Origin: Paulinella micropora
Taxonomy: Eukaryota; Cercozoa; Imbricatea; Euglyphida
Assembly: GCA_009731375.1 (NCBI GenBank)
Contig: BJOX01000371.1
Coordinates: 308,898 to 372,897 of the forward strand
Direction: 5' to 3'
DNA: 64,000 nucleotides
The notes beneath the pieces are model-generated. The model was not told the DNA's origin and made no database searches. It was given only the letters and a program-made list of their open reading frames with translations. The position numbers were made by a program, and so were the translations under genes. Below are positions 50,311 to 64,000 of the stretch, piece by piece. How positions within the stretch are numbered: the stretch's first letter is position 1; the number at the start of each line of letters is the position of its first letter.

Positions 50311-50311
<1 letters not shown>
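49912..50311. repeat. Right terminal 400-bp palindrome with T-shaped tip
   Basis: Same 400-bp palindrome as at 26,429-26,828. Its 43-nt tip (50,090-50,132) is the reverse complement of the left tip, as expected for an inverted terminal repeat. Host (AT)n begins immediately outside (after CATAAATG). Confidence 0.9.
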
Positions 50312-50366
<55 letters not shown>

Positions 50367-50372
50367 GTCTAC

Positions 50373-50464
<92 letters not shown>

Positions 50465-50476
50465 GTATCTATCTAT
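50312..50476. repeat. (AT)n then (CTAT)n beside E2
   Basis: About 50 bp of AT dinucleotides directly at the E2 end, matching (AT)n at 26,413-26,428 on the other side, then a (CTAT)n array. Confidence 0.9.
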
Positions 50477-50478
50477 CC

Positions 50479-51040
50479 GGGGCTAGGCACGCGGCCAAGT
50501 CTTAAGCTATGTCTTGCTCGCACATCCACACCCCCTTACAGCCCTGCGCCAGCTGTGTTTCGGATTTTTCGCAGCTGGTGCAGCGTGACTGGCCAGGGCT
50601 GATGACTACCCTTCGTGGGCCCTTGATACACTCTCCAACTGTTTGAAAAAGCCCTAAGAGCCTTCGATACCGCGGCCTGCGGGAAACCGCAAGGTGCAGC
50701 AGGCGAGGTAACGCTCGTCGGATGGTAAAAACTGGAAGGATATGGCCACGCAGTGAATAATTGGTAACCCGCAGCCAAGTCCCTGTTTGTGAGGCTACCC
50801 CGCGCACGGCTCCTAATCGGTTGACTACCGCTGCTCCGCTAAGCGGACACGGTAGTCATCCGTCGCCGCTGTCCAGTGGTAGGTTCAGAAACTAGACGGG
50901 AGTGGGATGTTCGTGAGTGCGGGTAGGCAAATAAGCAGGGAGATCTAAGGTATAGTCCGGCCGCCGCGAAAGTGGTCGCCTTGGATGAAGCTCGAGGGTT
51001 GGTGTACCCTTCGGGCCCGAGCCTTGGCGGGGCACGTGAT
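50479..51040 (+). ncRNA. Group I intron core (nuclear rDNA type), displaced
   Basis: Conserved group I elements appear in the right order: P3 5' strand CACTCTCC (50,629), P segment AACTGTTTGAAAAAGCCC (50,637), GGATATGG...ACGCAGTG, Q segment AACCCGCAGCCAAGTCC (50,766-50,782), R segment TTCAGAAACTAGACGGG (50,884-50,900), P3 3' strand GGGAGTG (50,898) and S segment AAGGTATAGTCCGG (50,947-50,960). P3 pairs (with one G-U) and P7 pairs ACTA with TAGT. A local hairpin (GACTACCG/CGGTAGTC) forms the P6 extension. P4 looks weakened: CTGTTTG faces CCCGCAG. It is flanked by (CTAT)n, not rRNA, so it is out of its usual place. Ends are approximate. Confidence 0.75.
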
Positions 51041-51204
51041 CACGGACACGTGTCTGGAACCCGTCCGAGCCCTCCAGCCAGGGAGGGTTCAGACTGCACT
51101 CTTCCGGGGCCTAGTGCCCATCTCCAGCCCACAGCCCAGCCACCAACTGGTGGGGTGGAATGGATGGCTGTGTCTTCGGATATGCAGAGCTGAAAGACCA
51201 AACA

Positions 51205-51205
<1 letters not shown>
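51041..51205. other. Unique sequence after the intron, including family D
   Basis: GC-rich unique DNA. The last 85 bp (GGAATGGATGGCTGTGTCTTCGGATATGCAGAGCT) match the inverted copy at 15,443-15,546. Confidence 0.6.
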
Positions 51206-51266
<61 letters not shown>

Positions 51267-51279
51267 CCTACCTACCTAC

Positions 51280-51322
<43 letters not shown>

Positions 51323-51580
51323 CGTTTGTTAAGCCAGTACATAATCAATTATATGCATGCATGTATGTATGTATGTATGTATGTATCTATGTTTGTATGT
51401 ATGTACGTACGTACGTTACGCACGTACGTACGTTACGTACGTACGTACGTACATACATTATGTATGTATGTATGTATGTATGTAATATGTGTATGTAATG
51501 TGTGTATGTATATATGTAAGCGTTGTGTCCAGCATGTTCATTCTATCAGTATTGTCGATCGTATGTACTTAGTTATGCAA

Positions 51581-51632
<52 letters not shown>

Positions 51633-51633
51633 C

Positions 51634-51679
<46 letters not shown>

Positions 51680-51740
51680 ATCTTATCTATCTATCTATCT
51701 AATCTATCTATCTCATCTATCTAATCTATCTATCTATCTA

Positions 51741-51820
<80 letters not shown>

Positions 51821-51877
51821 GCCTGTTTTATCTATGTGTGTGAAGGTTCCTTCGGAGAATGTTCAGTGCGAAGACAA

Positions 51878-51929
<52 letters not shown>

Positions 51930-52010
51930 AGTCTATCTATCTATCTACTGTTTACTTGCTAACACTAGCTAGGACGAGATTTGACTTGTTGGCGAGGTAA
52001 TGGCTGAACC

Positions 52011-52083
<73 letters not shown>

Positions 52084-52262
52084 GGATGGATAAATAGATA
52101 GATAGATAGATAGATAGATGGATGGATGGATGGATAGATAGATAGATGGATGGATGGATGAATGGATGGATGGATGGATGGAAAGATGGATGGATAGATA
52201 GATAGATAGATATATAGATAGATAGATAGATAGGTAGATAGATAGATAGATAGATAGATAGA

Positions 52263-52299
<37 letters not shown>

Positions 52300-52445
52300 T
52301 TCCTTTCTTTTTTTCTTCCTTTCTTTCTTTCTTTCTTTCTTTCCTTCCTTCCTTTCTTTCTTCCTTCCTTTCTTGTTTTCTTTCTTTCTTCTTTCTTTCT
52401 TTCTTTCCTTCCTTCCTTCTTTCTCATGTTGTAATTTTCTGAAGG
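51206..52445. repeat. (CTAT)n, (CT)n, (TGTA)n, (GATA)n, (TTTC)n arrays with a family C copy
   Basis: Simple arrays with TACG-rich palindromic variants near 51,405-51,450. Family C (GTGTGTGAAGGTTCCTTCGG...) lies at 51,821-51,880. (GATA)n occupies 52,013-52,262 and (TTTC)n follows to about 52,425. No gene. Confidence 0.85.
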
Positions 52446-52489
52446 ATGTTCATTTCTTGCTTTTCCAACACTACCATTATGTCTATGTC

Positions 52490-53880
<1,391 letters not shown>

Positions 53881-53985
53881 TACATGGGCCTCTTGCTCAG
53901 TGTTGATTTTGATCGTCTTCGCACTGGACATTCTCCGAAGGAACCTTCACACACATAGATAAAACAGGCAGATAGATAGATAGAC

Positions 53986-54082
<97 letters not shown>

Positions 54083-54145
54083 TTGTCTTCGCACTGGACT
54101 TTCTCCGAAGGAACCTTCACACACATAGATAAAACAGGTATATAC

Positions 54146-54177
<32 letters not shown>

Positions 54178-54202
54178 TGAGAGAGAGAGCGAGAGCGAGA
54201 GC

Positions 54203-54250
<48 letters not shown>

Positions 54251-54287
54251 TAAATAGATAGATAGATAGATAGATAGATAGACAGAC

Positions 54288-54333
<46 letters not shown>

Positions 54334-54370
54334 TTTCTGGGAGCTCTCTCTCTCTCTCTCTCTCATACTA
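53881..54370. repeat. Family C copies 2 and 3 within (GATA)n, (AT)n and (GA)n arrays
   Basis: Two inverted family C copies (53,914-53,970 and 54,083-54,138) of about 56 bp (CGCACTGGAC...CTCCGAAGGAACC), 169 bp apart, each followed by ATAAAACAGG and a microsatellite. Confidence 0.8.
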
Positions 54371-55125
54371 CATGACATGCATACAAGCTATCTAGCTAGC
54401 TAGCTAGGATCTATCTGTCTATTTGTTGTGGTGGCAGGTTTGAATTCAAACTATATCACTTCCTACGACATCGCTCGCTACAATAACTGCTGACGACTAC
54501 TATCATTGATAACTAATTCAAGCTGATTTCTACGATTTCTTGATTCAGTGACTAATAAATATCATACTAGGAATAATTTCGTTTGAACAGTTTAAGTTAC
54601 AAATTGCTGTCAAACACCATCGGTTGTCATATTAATATTAACTAATCATTTACGAGCAGATCTAGACCCTTGAGCGAACCATTCATATAATTAATTGAAT
54701 CGTGCCAAGGTCCTTAAGAGGTCACCAAGCGGTAATCTTAAGAAGGAAACTACAAATACTTGACTAGTCATCACCTTCCACCCATGATGCAGATTGATCT
54801 GATTCCTCCTCAACGTTTGCTTTTGACTCCGACTTGCGGCGAACACGGCCGCCGCAGATGATGATGACTATGATGACTATGATGATGATGATGGTGACGA
54901 TGGTTTTGGTGATGGTGGTGCTGATGACGATGATGATTATGATGGTAATGATATATAACAGCCTTCGGCACATTTTCCGAAAATCATTCCAGCTTTTATC
55001 ATTCTGCCCGAAATTTGAAAACAACGTCGTTTTCAAAAGATCACATCCGCTTATCTCAGCTTGATCGTATTTTACGGCAAAGTTTTTCCTACAAATCGCT
55101 CTCATTCTGACCGTAGGTTACAGTA

Positions 55126-55177
<52 letters not shown>

Positions 55178-56955
55178 CCTATTCTATTCTTGGGAAGTGA
55201 ACTAGGTGATGGGATTAATACAATCGGTTAATACGTTAGTTAACTTAATATTGACAGTTAGTAGTTAGTACGGAAAAAGTATGTATTTTCTGGTATGGAT
55301 TGCATTGGTGGCACCAATGCCAATATGACCTGTATGGACACCTGAAATTTAACGGCTTATTAATAGAGCTCTCGTCATCTGTTTTGGTTGTTTGGCGCCG
55401 GGGCTTTTGTCTGTTGTGTGGGAAACTCAGAGCCGGTATTCAAGTACTATCAAAGTCCTTGTGAAGCTGGACGGTTAGCTAGTCAACTGGGTCCGACGCC
55501 TGGGAAACGTGAAACCGGCTTCTATGTATACTGTCCTACTTCTTAAGGGTTAGGAGCCTGCAGTGTACGTTTTGGAGCACAACAACATCATGAGTCACTC
55601 AAAGTGATCGAGAGGGAAGGTTTCTACGGCCCGGTCACTGCGGGCACTGTGTCACACCCAAGAGTGACACACCAGAAGGGAAGCTTTTCCCAAAATGCTT
55701 CAGGACCACTGCGTGAATCGACTCATATGATGTGGTGGACAGGCGGGAGAGCTCTGCAGTGCCCACCGACGTTGTCCATGATCCCTCCATTTTCCCAGTC
55801 AATCCATTTTTCCCAAGCAGCACTCGGATCGCCTAGATGGCATCTATTACTAGGCCCGATACATTCAAGTGTCAAACTCAGCCATAGAATTTGTGTTAAG
55901 CGGGGGCAGATTTCAGATTAGCGGCCAGATTTCAGATTACTGGCCGTCAGAATTCAAATTAATGCAACTTAACCGGGCTATATCCGACGTCCGCAAAATC
56001 TGCATAATTTTTGCGAAATATTACAATTAAATTGAACTAATTTGAATCAGTCTGACCACTAATCTAAAATCTGACCGCTAATCTGAAATCTGACACTTAA
56101 CTCAAATTCCCGGCTGGCTGAGTTTGACACTTGAATGTACCCAGTAATATTATAGATGGAGTAAATATGAGTTATGATTCTGTCACGTTGTGCACTCCAC
56201 CACAGGTAAGCAATATGCTTCCCTATTCTGTGCCACTCAAGGTGTGGCACTAGCTACTAGAGTCCCGCGTTTGCCCTTCTGGCCTGAAGGATCTTGGAGT
56301 CATGATCCAGCTGACTTCTTTTTGTGGTTTACGCCGCCAATTCAATGTGTTCAACGCTCAAGGCTCATAACCCTTAAGGAGTCTAGACCGGTTCTAGTGG
56401 CTCAGGATCGAACTAGGGCGTCCCCCAGTATACCAGTTCAAATATTTACTCAGACAAAAGGTAAAGATCCCGCCTACAGAGATCAAAATCAGTAACGTTC
56501 ATACTAAGTGGTAATAATATGACTGAAATAGGTAATACCTAAAAAGATAGCCACCGGTGGCAGTACCAGAAATGTAAATATGACTAGTAATTAGCCTAGT
56601 ATTAATATTAAGGGCCGCTCTGACTAATTACTCTCCCACTTCCTAAGGCTAGCACTGCAAATTTAATACGGTCAGCAAATTCAATCATACATTTAGAAAC
56701 GACTAGAAGTTGATGAGCAGAGTGATGATAGTATTGCTACTTGAATGCGCTCGTTATTAGTATCAAAATATTTCAAAACAATTTGTTAAGCGGCGAGCGT
56801 GAAAAGGATGATCCCTACTCGAATTGTTATTCTAAGAGTTCACTTATTAATTAACAGATAAGCTATAGGCTTGACTTATTCGTATTCATCTAGCCAGTGG
56901 TCATCTGTCGACACGACAACCCCCGTCTGTGCTGTCTGTCCATCGCTGCCTTGAC
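54371..56955. other. Unique host sequence, no gene recognised
   Basis: About 2.6 kb of largely unique DNA with a (GAT)n run at 54,855-54,950 and (AT)n at 55,127-55,175. The longest plausible frame (55,604-55,921, plus) has no recognisable domain. Repeated phrases around 55,900-56,120 (CAGATTTCAGATTAGC, TCTGAAATCTGAC) form short internal inverted repeats. Confidence 0.5.
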
Positions 56956-56957
56956 CC

Positions 56958-56995
<38 letters not shown>

Positions 56996-57014
56996 CATAT
57001 ATGTATGTGTGCAT

Positions 57015-57275
57015 GAAGAAGAAGAAGAAGAAGAAGAAGAAGAAGAAGAAGAAGAAGAAGAAGAAGAAGAAGAAGAAGAAGAAGAAGAAGATGATGATGA
57101 TGATGATGAAGAAGAAGAAGAAGAAGAAGAAGAAGAAGATGGAGGAGGAGGAGGAGGAGGAGGAGGAAGAGGAAGAAGAGAGGAGGAGAAGAAGAAGAAG
57201 AGGAAGAAGAGGAATAGGAGGAGGAGGAGGAGGAGGAGGAAGAAGAAGAAGAAGAAGAGGAGGAAGAGGAAGAGG

Positions 57276-57308
<33 letters not shown>

Positions 57309-57342
57309 AGAAGAGGAGGAGGAGGAGGAGGAGGAAGAGGAG

Positions 57343-57377
<35 letters not shown>

Positions 57378-57498
57378 GGAAGAGGAGGAAGAGGAAGAGG
57401 AGAAGGAGGAAGAGGAGAAGGAAGAGGAGGAGGAAGAGGAGGAGGAAGAGGAAGAGGAAGAGGAAGAAGAAGAAGAAGCAGAAGAGGAAGAGGAAGAG

Positions 57499-57530
<32 letters not shown>

Positions 57531-57714
57531 AGAAGAGGAAGTGGAAGAAGAGGAGGAGGAGGAGGAGGAAGAAGAAGAAGAAGAAGAAGAAGGAGGAGGA
57601 GGAGGAGGAGGAGAAGAAGAAGAAGAAGAAGAAGAAGGAGAAGGAAAAGGAGAAGGAGAAGGAGAAGGAGAAGGAGGAGGAGAAGGAGGAGCAGGAGAAG
57701 AAGAAGAAGAAGAA

Positions 57715-57746
<32 letters not shown>

Positions 57747-57784
57747 AGAAGAGGAGGAGGAGGAGGAAAAGGAAGAGGAGGAAA

Positions 57785-57815
<31 letters not shown>

Positions 57816-57924
57816 GGAGGAGGAGGAAGAAGAGGAAGAGGAAGAAGAGGAAGAGGAGGAAGAGGAGGAGGAAGAGGAGGAGGAAGAGGAAGAAGAAGAA
57901 GAAGAAGAAGAAGAAGAGGAAGAG

Positions 57925-57956
<32 letters not shown>

Positions 57957-58176
57957 AGAGGAGGAGGAAGAAGAAGAGGAGGAGGAGGAAGAAGAAGAAG
58001 AAGAAGAAGAAGAAGAAGGAGGAGGAGGAGAAGAAGAAGAAGAAGAAGAAGAAGAAGAAGGAGAAGGAGAAGGAGAAGGAGGAGGAGAAGGAGGAGCAGG
58101 AGGAGGAGGAGGAGGAGGAGAAGAAGAAGAAGAAGAAGGAGAAGAAGAAGAAGAAGAGGAAGAAGAAGAAGAGAAG

Positions 58177-58208
<32 letters not shown>

Positions 58209-58703
58209 AGAGGAGGAAGAGGAAGAGGAAGAGGAAGAGGAGGAGGAGGAGGAGGAAGAGGAGGAAGAAGAAGAGGAGGAGGAGGAGGAAGAGGAGGAGG
58301 AAGAGGAAGAGGAAGAAGAAGAAGAAGAAGAAGAAGAAGAAGAAGAGGAAGAGGAAGAGGAAGAGGAGGAGGAGGAGGAGGAGGAAGAGGAGGAGGAAGA
58401 AGAGGAGGAGGAGGAGGAGGAAGAAGAAGAAGAAGAAGAAGAAGAAGAAGAAGAAGAAGGAGAAGGATAAGGAGACGAAGAAGAAGAAGAAGAAGAAGAA
58501 GAAGAAGAAGAAGGAGAAGAAGAAGGAGAAGGAGAAGAAGGAGGAGGAGGAGAAGAAGAAAAAGAAGAAGAAGAAGAAGGAGGAGGAGGAGGAGGAGGAG
58601 GAGGAGGAGGAAGAGGAGGAAGAGGAGGAAGGGGAGGAAGAGGAGGAAGAGGAGGAAGAGGAGGAAGAGGAGGAAGAGGAGGAAGAGGAGGAAAAGGAGG
58701 AGG

Positions 58704-58739
<36 letters not shown>

Positions 58740-59525
58740 GGAGGAGGAGGAGGAGGAGGAGGAACAAGAAGTAGAAGAAGAAGAAGAAGAAGAAGAAGAA
58801 GAAGAAGAAGAAGAAGAAGAAGAAGAAGAAGAAGAAAAGAAGAAGAAGAAGAAGAAGAAGAAGAAGAAGGAGGAGGAAGAGGAGGAAGAGGAGGAAGAGG
58901 AGGAAGAGGAGGAAGAGAAGAAGAAGAAGAAGAAGAAGAAGAAGAAGAAGAAGAAGAGGGAGAAGAGGAGGAGGAGGAAGAAGAAGAAGAATATGATGAT
59001 GATGAAGATCAAGAAGAAGATGAAGAAGATGAAGAAGAAGATGAAGAAGAAGATGAAGAAGAAGATGAAGAAGATGAAGAAGATGAAGAAGAAGATGAAG
59101 AAGAAGATGAAGAAGACGAAAAAAAGAAGAGGATGAGAAGAACAAGAAGACGAGAAGAAGAAGACGAAGACGAAGACGAAGAAGAAGAAGAAGAAGAAGA
59201 AGAAGAAGAGAAGAAGATGAGAAGAAGATGAGAAGAAGAAGAAGAAGAAGAAGAAGAAGAAGAGAAGAAGAAGAAGGAGAAGAAGAAGAAGAAGGAGAAG
59301 AAGAAGGAGGAGGAGGAGGAGAAGAAGAAGAAGAAGAAGAAAAAGAAGAAGAAGAAGAAGAAGAAGAAGAAGGAGATGATGATGATGATTATGATGATTA
59401 AGAATAAGAAGAAAACGAGGAGAAGAAGAAGAAGAAGAAGAAGAAGAAGAAGAAGAAGAAAAAGAAGAAGAAGAAGAAGAAGAAGAAGAAGAAAAATAAG
59501 AAGAAAAAAAAGAAGAAGAAAAAGA

Positions 59526-59566
<41 letters not shown>

Positions 59567-60012
59567 AAGAAGAAGAAGAAGAAGAAGAAGGAGACGATGA
59601 GAAGAAGAAGAAGAAGAAGAAGAAGAAGAAGGAGGAGGAGAAGAAGCAGGAGAAGAAGAAGCAGAAGCAGAAGAAGAAGAAGAAGAAGAAGAAGAAGAAG
59701 AAGAAGAAGAAGAAACAGGAGAAGAAGAAGAAGAAGAAGAAGAAGAAGAAGAAGAAGAAGAAGCAGGAGAAGAAGAAGAAGAATGAGAAGAAGAAGAAGA
59801 AGAAGAAGAAGAAGAAGAAGAAGAAGAAAAAGAAGAAGAAGAAGAAGAAGATGATGATGATGATGATTATGATGATTAAGAATAAGAACAAAACGAGAAG
59901 AAGAAGAAGAAGAAGAAGAAGAAGAAGAAGAAGAAAAAGAAGAAGAAGACGAAGAAGAAGAAGAAGAAGAAGAAGAAAAATAAGAAGAAGAAAAAAAAGA
60001 AAAAGAAGAAGA

Positions 60013-60074
<62 letters not shown>

Positions 60075-60294
60075 GAGACGATGAGAAGAAGAAGAAGAAG
60101 AAGAAGAAGAAGAAGAAGAAGAAGAAGCAGGAGAAGAAGAAGAAGAAGCAGGAGAAGAAGCAGCAGCAGCAGCAGCAGCAGAAGAAGAAGAAGAAGAAGA
60201 AGAAGAAGAAGAAGAAGAAGAAGAAACAGGAGAAGAAGAAGAAGAAGAAGAAGAAGCAGGAGAAGAAGAAGAGGAAGAAGAAGAAGAAGCAGGA

Positions 60295-60353
<59 letters not shown>

Positions 60354-60379
60354 AGAGAAGAAGAAGAAGAGAAGAAGAA

Positions 60380-60420
<41 letters not shown>

Positions 60421-60909
60421 GGAAGAGGAAAAAGAAGAAGAAGAAGAAGAAGGAGAAGAAGGAGGAGGAGAAGGAGGAGGAGGAGGAGAAGGAGGAAGAA
60501 GAAGAAGAAGAAGAAGAAGAAGAAGAAAGAGAAGAAGAAAGAGAAGAAGAAAGAGAAGAAGAAAGAGAAGAAGAAAGAGAAGAAGAAGAAGAAGAAGAAG
60601 AAGAAGAAGAAGAAGAAGAAGAAGAACGAAAGAAGAAGACGAAAGAAGAAAGAAGAAGAAAGAAGAAGAAAGAAGAAAGAAGAAGAAGAAAGAAGAAGAA
60701 GAAAGAAGAAGAAGAAAGAAGAAGAAGAAAGAAGAAGAAGAAAGAAGAAGAAGAAAGAAGAAGAAGAAAGAAGAAGAAGAAGAAGAAGAAGAAGAAGAAG
60801 AAGAAGAAGAAAAAGAAGAAAAAGAAGAAAAAGAAGAAAAAGCAGAAAAAGCAGAAAAAGCAGAAAAAGAAGAAAAAGAAGAAAGAAGAAAGAAAAAGAA
60901 GAAGAAGAA

Positions 60910-60958
<49 letters not shown>

Positions 60959-61147
60959 AGAAGAAGAAGAAGAGGAAGCAGGAGGAGGAGGAGGAGGAGG
61001 AGGAGGAGGAGGAGGAGGAGAAGAAGAAGAAGAAGAAGAAGAAGAAGAAGAAGATGATGATGATGAAGAATATGATGATGAAGATGAAGACGAAGACGAG
61101 AAGAAGAAGAAGAAGAAGAAGAAGAAGAAGAAGAAGAAGAAGAAGAA
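57015..61147. repeat. 4.1-kb purine tract, (GAA)n/(GAG)n
   Basis: Almost every base of the plus strand is A or G for about 4.1 kb, mostly GAA and GAG triplets in blocks, with GAT, GTA and GCA interruptions. An internal duplication of about 480 bp is visible: GATGATGATTATGATGATTAAG at 59,378 and 59,855, with TAG runs at 59,529 and 60,017. Long Glu/Lys/Arg or Ser/Phe/Leu frames are artefacts of the triplet repeat. Confidence 0.9.
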
Positions 61148-61513
61148 CAACAACAACAACAACAATAGCCATAACAATAACAATTACAATAACAATTACA
61201 ATAACAACAGCAACGACAAGAATAACAACAAGAACAACCAACAACAACCAACAACAACCAATAACAACAATTACAAAAACAAAAACATACATACACGTAT
61301 ACAAACATACATACATACATACACACACATATGAATACATACATACATACATACATACATATACCTGCTTTTCTTTAGCTTTTCTCACTGCCTTTAACCG
61401 TTCCGCGTTGGCCTTAAATACATAGATAGATAGATAGATAGATAGATAGATGGATAGATAGATAGATAGATAGATAGATCTTGTCCTGAAGTTTCTTCAG
61501 TTTTTCTTTACGC

Positions 61514-61563
<50 letters not shown>

Positions 61564-61564
61564 C

Positions 61565-61607
<43 letters not shown>

Positions 61608-61652
61608 CTTCAGCTTCTCCTAACGCATAGATAGATAAATAGATAGAAATAT

Positions 61653-61694
<42 letters not shown>

Positions 61695-61695
61695 G

Positions 61696-61751
<56 letters not shown>

Positions 61752-61802
61752 CCTTGTCCTGAAGCTTCTTCAGCTTTTCTTTATTCATAGATAGATAGAT
61801 AA

Positions 61803-61839
<37 letters not shown>

Positions 61840-61979
61840 CAGACAGATAGACAGACAGATAGATAGACCTTGTCCTGAAGCTTCTTCAGCTTTCTTTACG
61901 CATAGATAGATAGATAGACAGATAGATAGATAGATAGATAGATAGAGAGATAGATAGATAGAGAGATAGAGAGATAGAG

Positions 61980-62021
<42 letters not shown>

Positions 62022-62083
62022 GTAGACCTTGTCCTGCAGTTTCTTCAGCTTTTCCTTACGCTTTTCACCTGCAAGTAGCATTA

Positions 62084-62144
<61 letters not shown>

Positions 62145-62177
62145 CATTATTATCATTATATCATTATCATTATTACC

Positions 62178-62256
<79 letters not shown>

Positions 62257-62600
62257 TCGCCCACAAAATTGTTAATTCTTCTCTCAAGGTTACTGAAAGC
62301 AGAAGCATCTTTCCCTCCATCTTCTCTTCCGTTTCCTTCCTTTCTTTTCATTTTCCCTTTCCTTTCTTTTTTTTTCTCTTTGGCTGTTCCTTTCTTTTCT
62401 CGTTCACCTCCACAAAATGTGGTCATGTTACCGATACAACTACATGTGCGGCGATTTGACGTGTTTTGCGGCGCTCGCCGGCCCGGCTCTCCCGCAAAAC
62501 AAGTCAAATTTATGGCTAGCCACATAATATACTATTCTTTTCTGCTCAAGCAGGTGGGCAGCCCATTTACACTGCGCGACTTGAGTTATCCATCCATCAT
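61148..62600. repeat. (AAC)n, (ATAC)n, (GATA)n with family F units, (ATT)n, short unique region
   Basis: (AAC)n to about 61,270. (GATA)n from 61,421 is broken at 61,479, 61,608, 61,751, 61,867 and 62,027 by the 35-bp unit CTTGTCCTGAAGCTTCTTCAG (family F). (ATT)n occupies 62,083-62,255. Unique sequence at 62,256-62,600 has no recognised gene. Confidence 0.85.

Positions 62601-64000
<1,400 letters not shown>

Larger units (their letters stand above)
26429..50311. mobile_element. E2: complete integrated Polinton-like virus with palindromic ends
   Basis: 23,883 bp including gaps, bounded on both sides by the same 400-bp palindrome in inverted orientation, with (AT)n host microsatellite immediately outside each end. 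Further inverted repeats lie inside (27,739-28,092 and 48,403-48,759). Gene content is that of a PLV: double jelly-roll capsid, penton-like protein, packaging ATPase, TVpol-helicase, tyrosine recombinase, fiber and PLA2-domain protein. Damage includes a capsid frameshift, a fiber frameshift, an 83-bp duplication and a missing stop, so it is either decaying or carries homopolymer sequencing errors. No maturation protease is visible. Confidence 0.85.

Noticed and set aside
50601-50860. GATGACTACC and GGTAGTCATC as P3 of the group I intron
   Set aside because: The second strand lies before the R element, not after it; a local hairpin uses it better, and CACTCTCC/GGGAGTG fits P3.
55604-55921. 105-codon host frame
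   Set aside because: No domain, no codon bias or neighbours supporting a gene; short internal inverted repeats nearby suggest non-coding DNA.
56890-61388. Open frames up to about 1,500 codons rich in Ser/Phe/Leu (minus) or Glu/Lys/Arg (plus)
   Set aside because: They exist on both strands and all frames of a GAA/GAG tract; a triplet array has no stops.

Overview
The window is eukaryotic nuclear DNA, probably from an alga or another protist. The host cannot be named from this sequence. It carries two integrated Polinton-like viruses (PLVs), here called E1 and E2, set in a host landscape made almost entirely of tetranucleotide microsatellites ((GATA)n/(CTAT)n, (TGTA)n) and short dispersed repeats. 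Evidence for a eukaryotic host is the microsatellite load, the dispersed repeats joined to microsatellite tails, and a group I intron core of the nuclear-rDNA kind. The assembly has many N gaps. Those of exactly 10 N are nominal, so reading frames across them are unreliable.

E1 (1 to about 13,860) runs off the left edge. Its plus-strand genes are a long fiber with a C-terminal S74 intramolecular chaperone, a small two-helix membrane protein, a possible virion protein, an A32/FtsK-HerA packaging ATPase, a basic core-like peptide, a large protein ending in an adenain/Ulp1-type maturation protease, and an adhesin-like surface protein. On the minus strand lie a SAP-like/ExoX-C protein, a protein-primed family B DNA polymerase (pPolB, broken by a 710-N gap) and an AP2-like zinc-finger protein. 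The last two share a duplicated upstream sequence.

Host DNA from about 13,860 to 26,428 is microsatellite with two dispersed repeat families (A, four copies; B, three copies). No host gene was recognised.

E2 (26,429-50,311, 23.9 kb including gaps) appears complete from end to end. Both ends are 400-bp near-perfect palindromes whose tips hold two smaller hairpins side by side, so each strand could fold into a T shape. Inside these are further terminal inverted repeats and a Cys/His repeat protein. E2 encodes a tyrosine recombinase resembling telomere resolvases (protelomerases), an adhesin, penton-like and double-jelly-roll capsid proteins (the major capsid gene frameshifted), a packaging ATPase, a phospholipase A2-domain protein, several unknown virion-type proteins, an S74 fiber, the same membrane protein as E1, and a TVpol-superfamily-3-helicase replicase. 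Palindromic ends plus a resolvase-like recombinase suggest a linear virus genome with hairpin telomeres, integrated into an (AT)n microsatellite.

E1 and E2 share fiber, membrane protein, adhesin and SAP-like genes but use unrelated replication enzymes. The fiber shafts are almost identical at nucleotide level while the chaperone domains differ, which indicates recent exchange.

Host DNA from 50,312 to 64,000 holds a group I intron core beside E2, a 1.4-kb (TATATG)n array, a 2.5-kb unique stretch without a recognisable gene, a 4.1-kb purine tract, and (CTAT)n arrays containing higher-order repeats.
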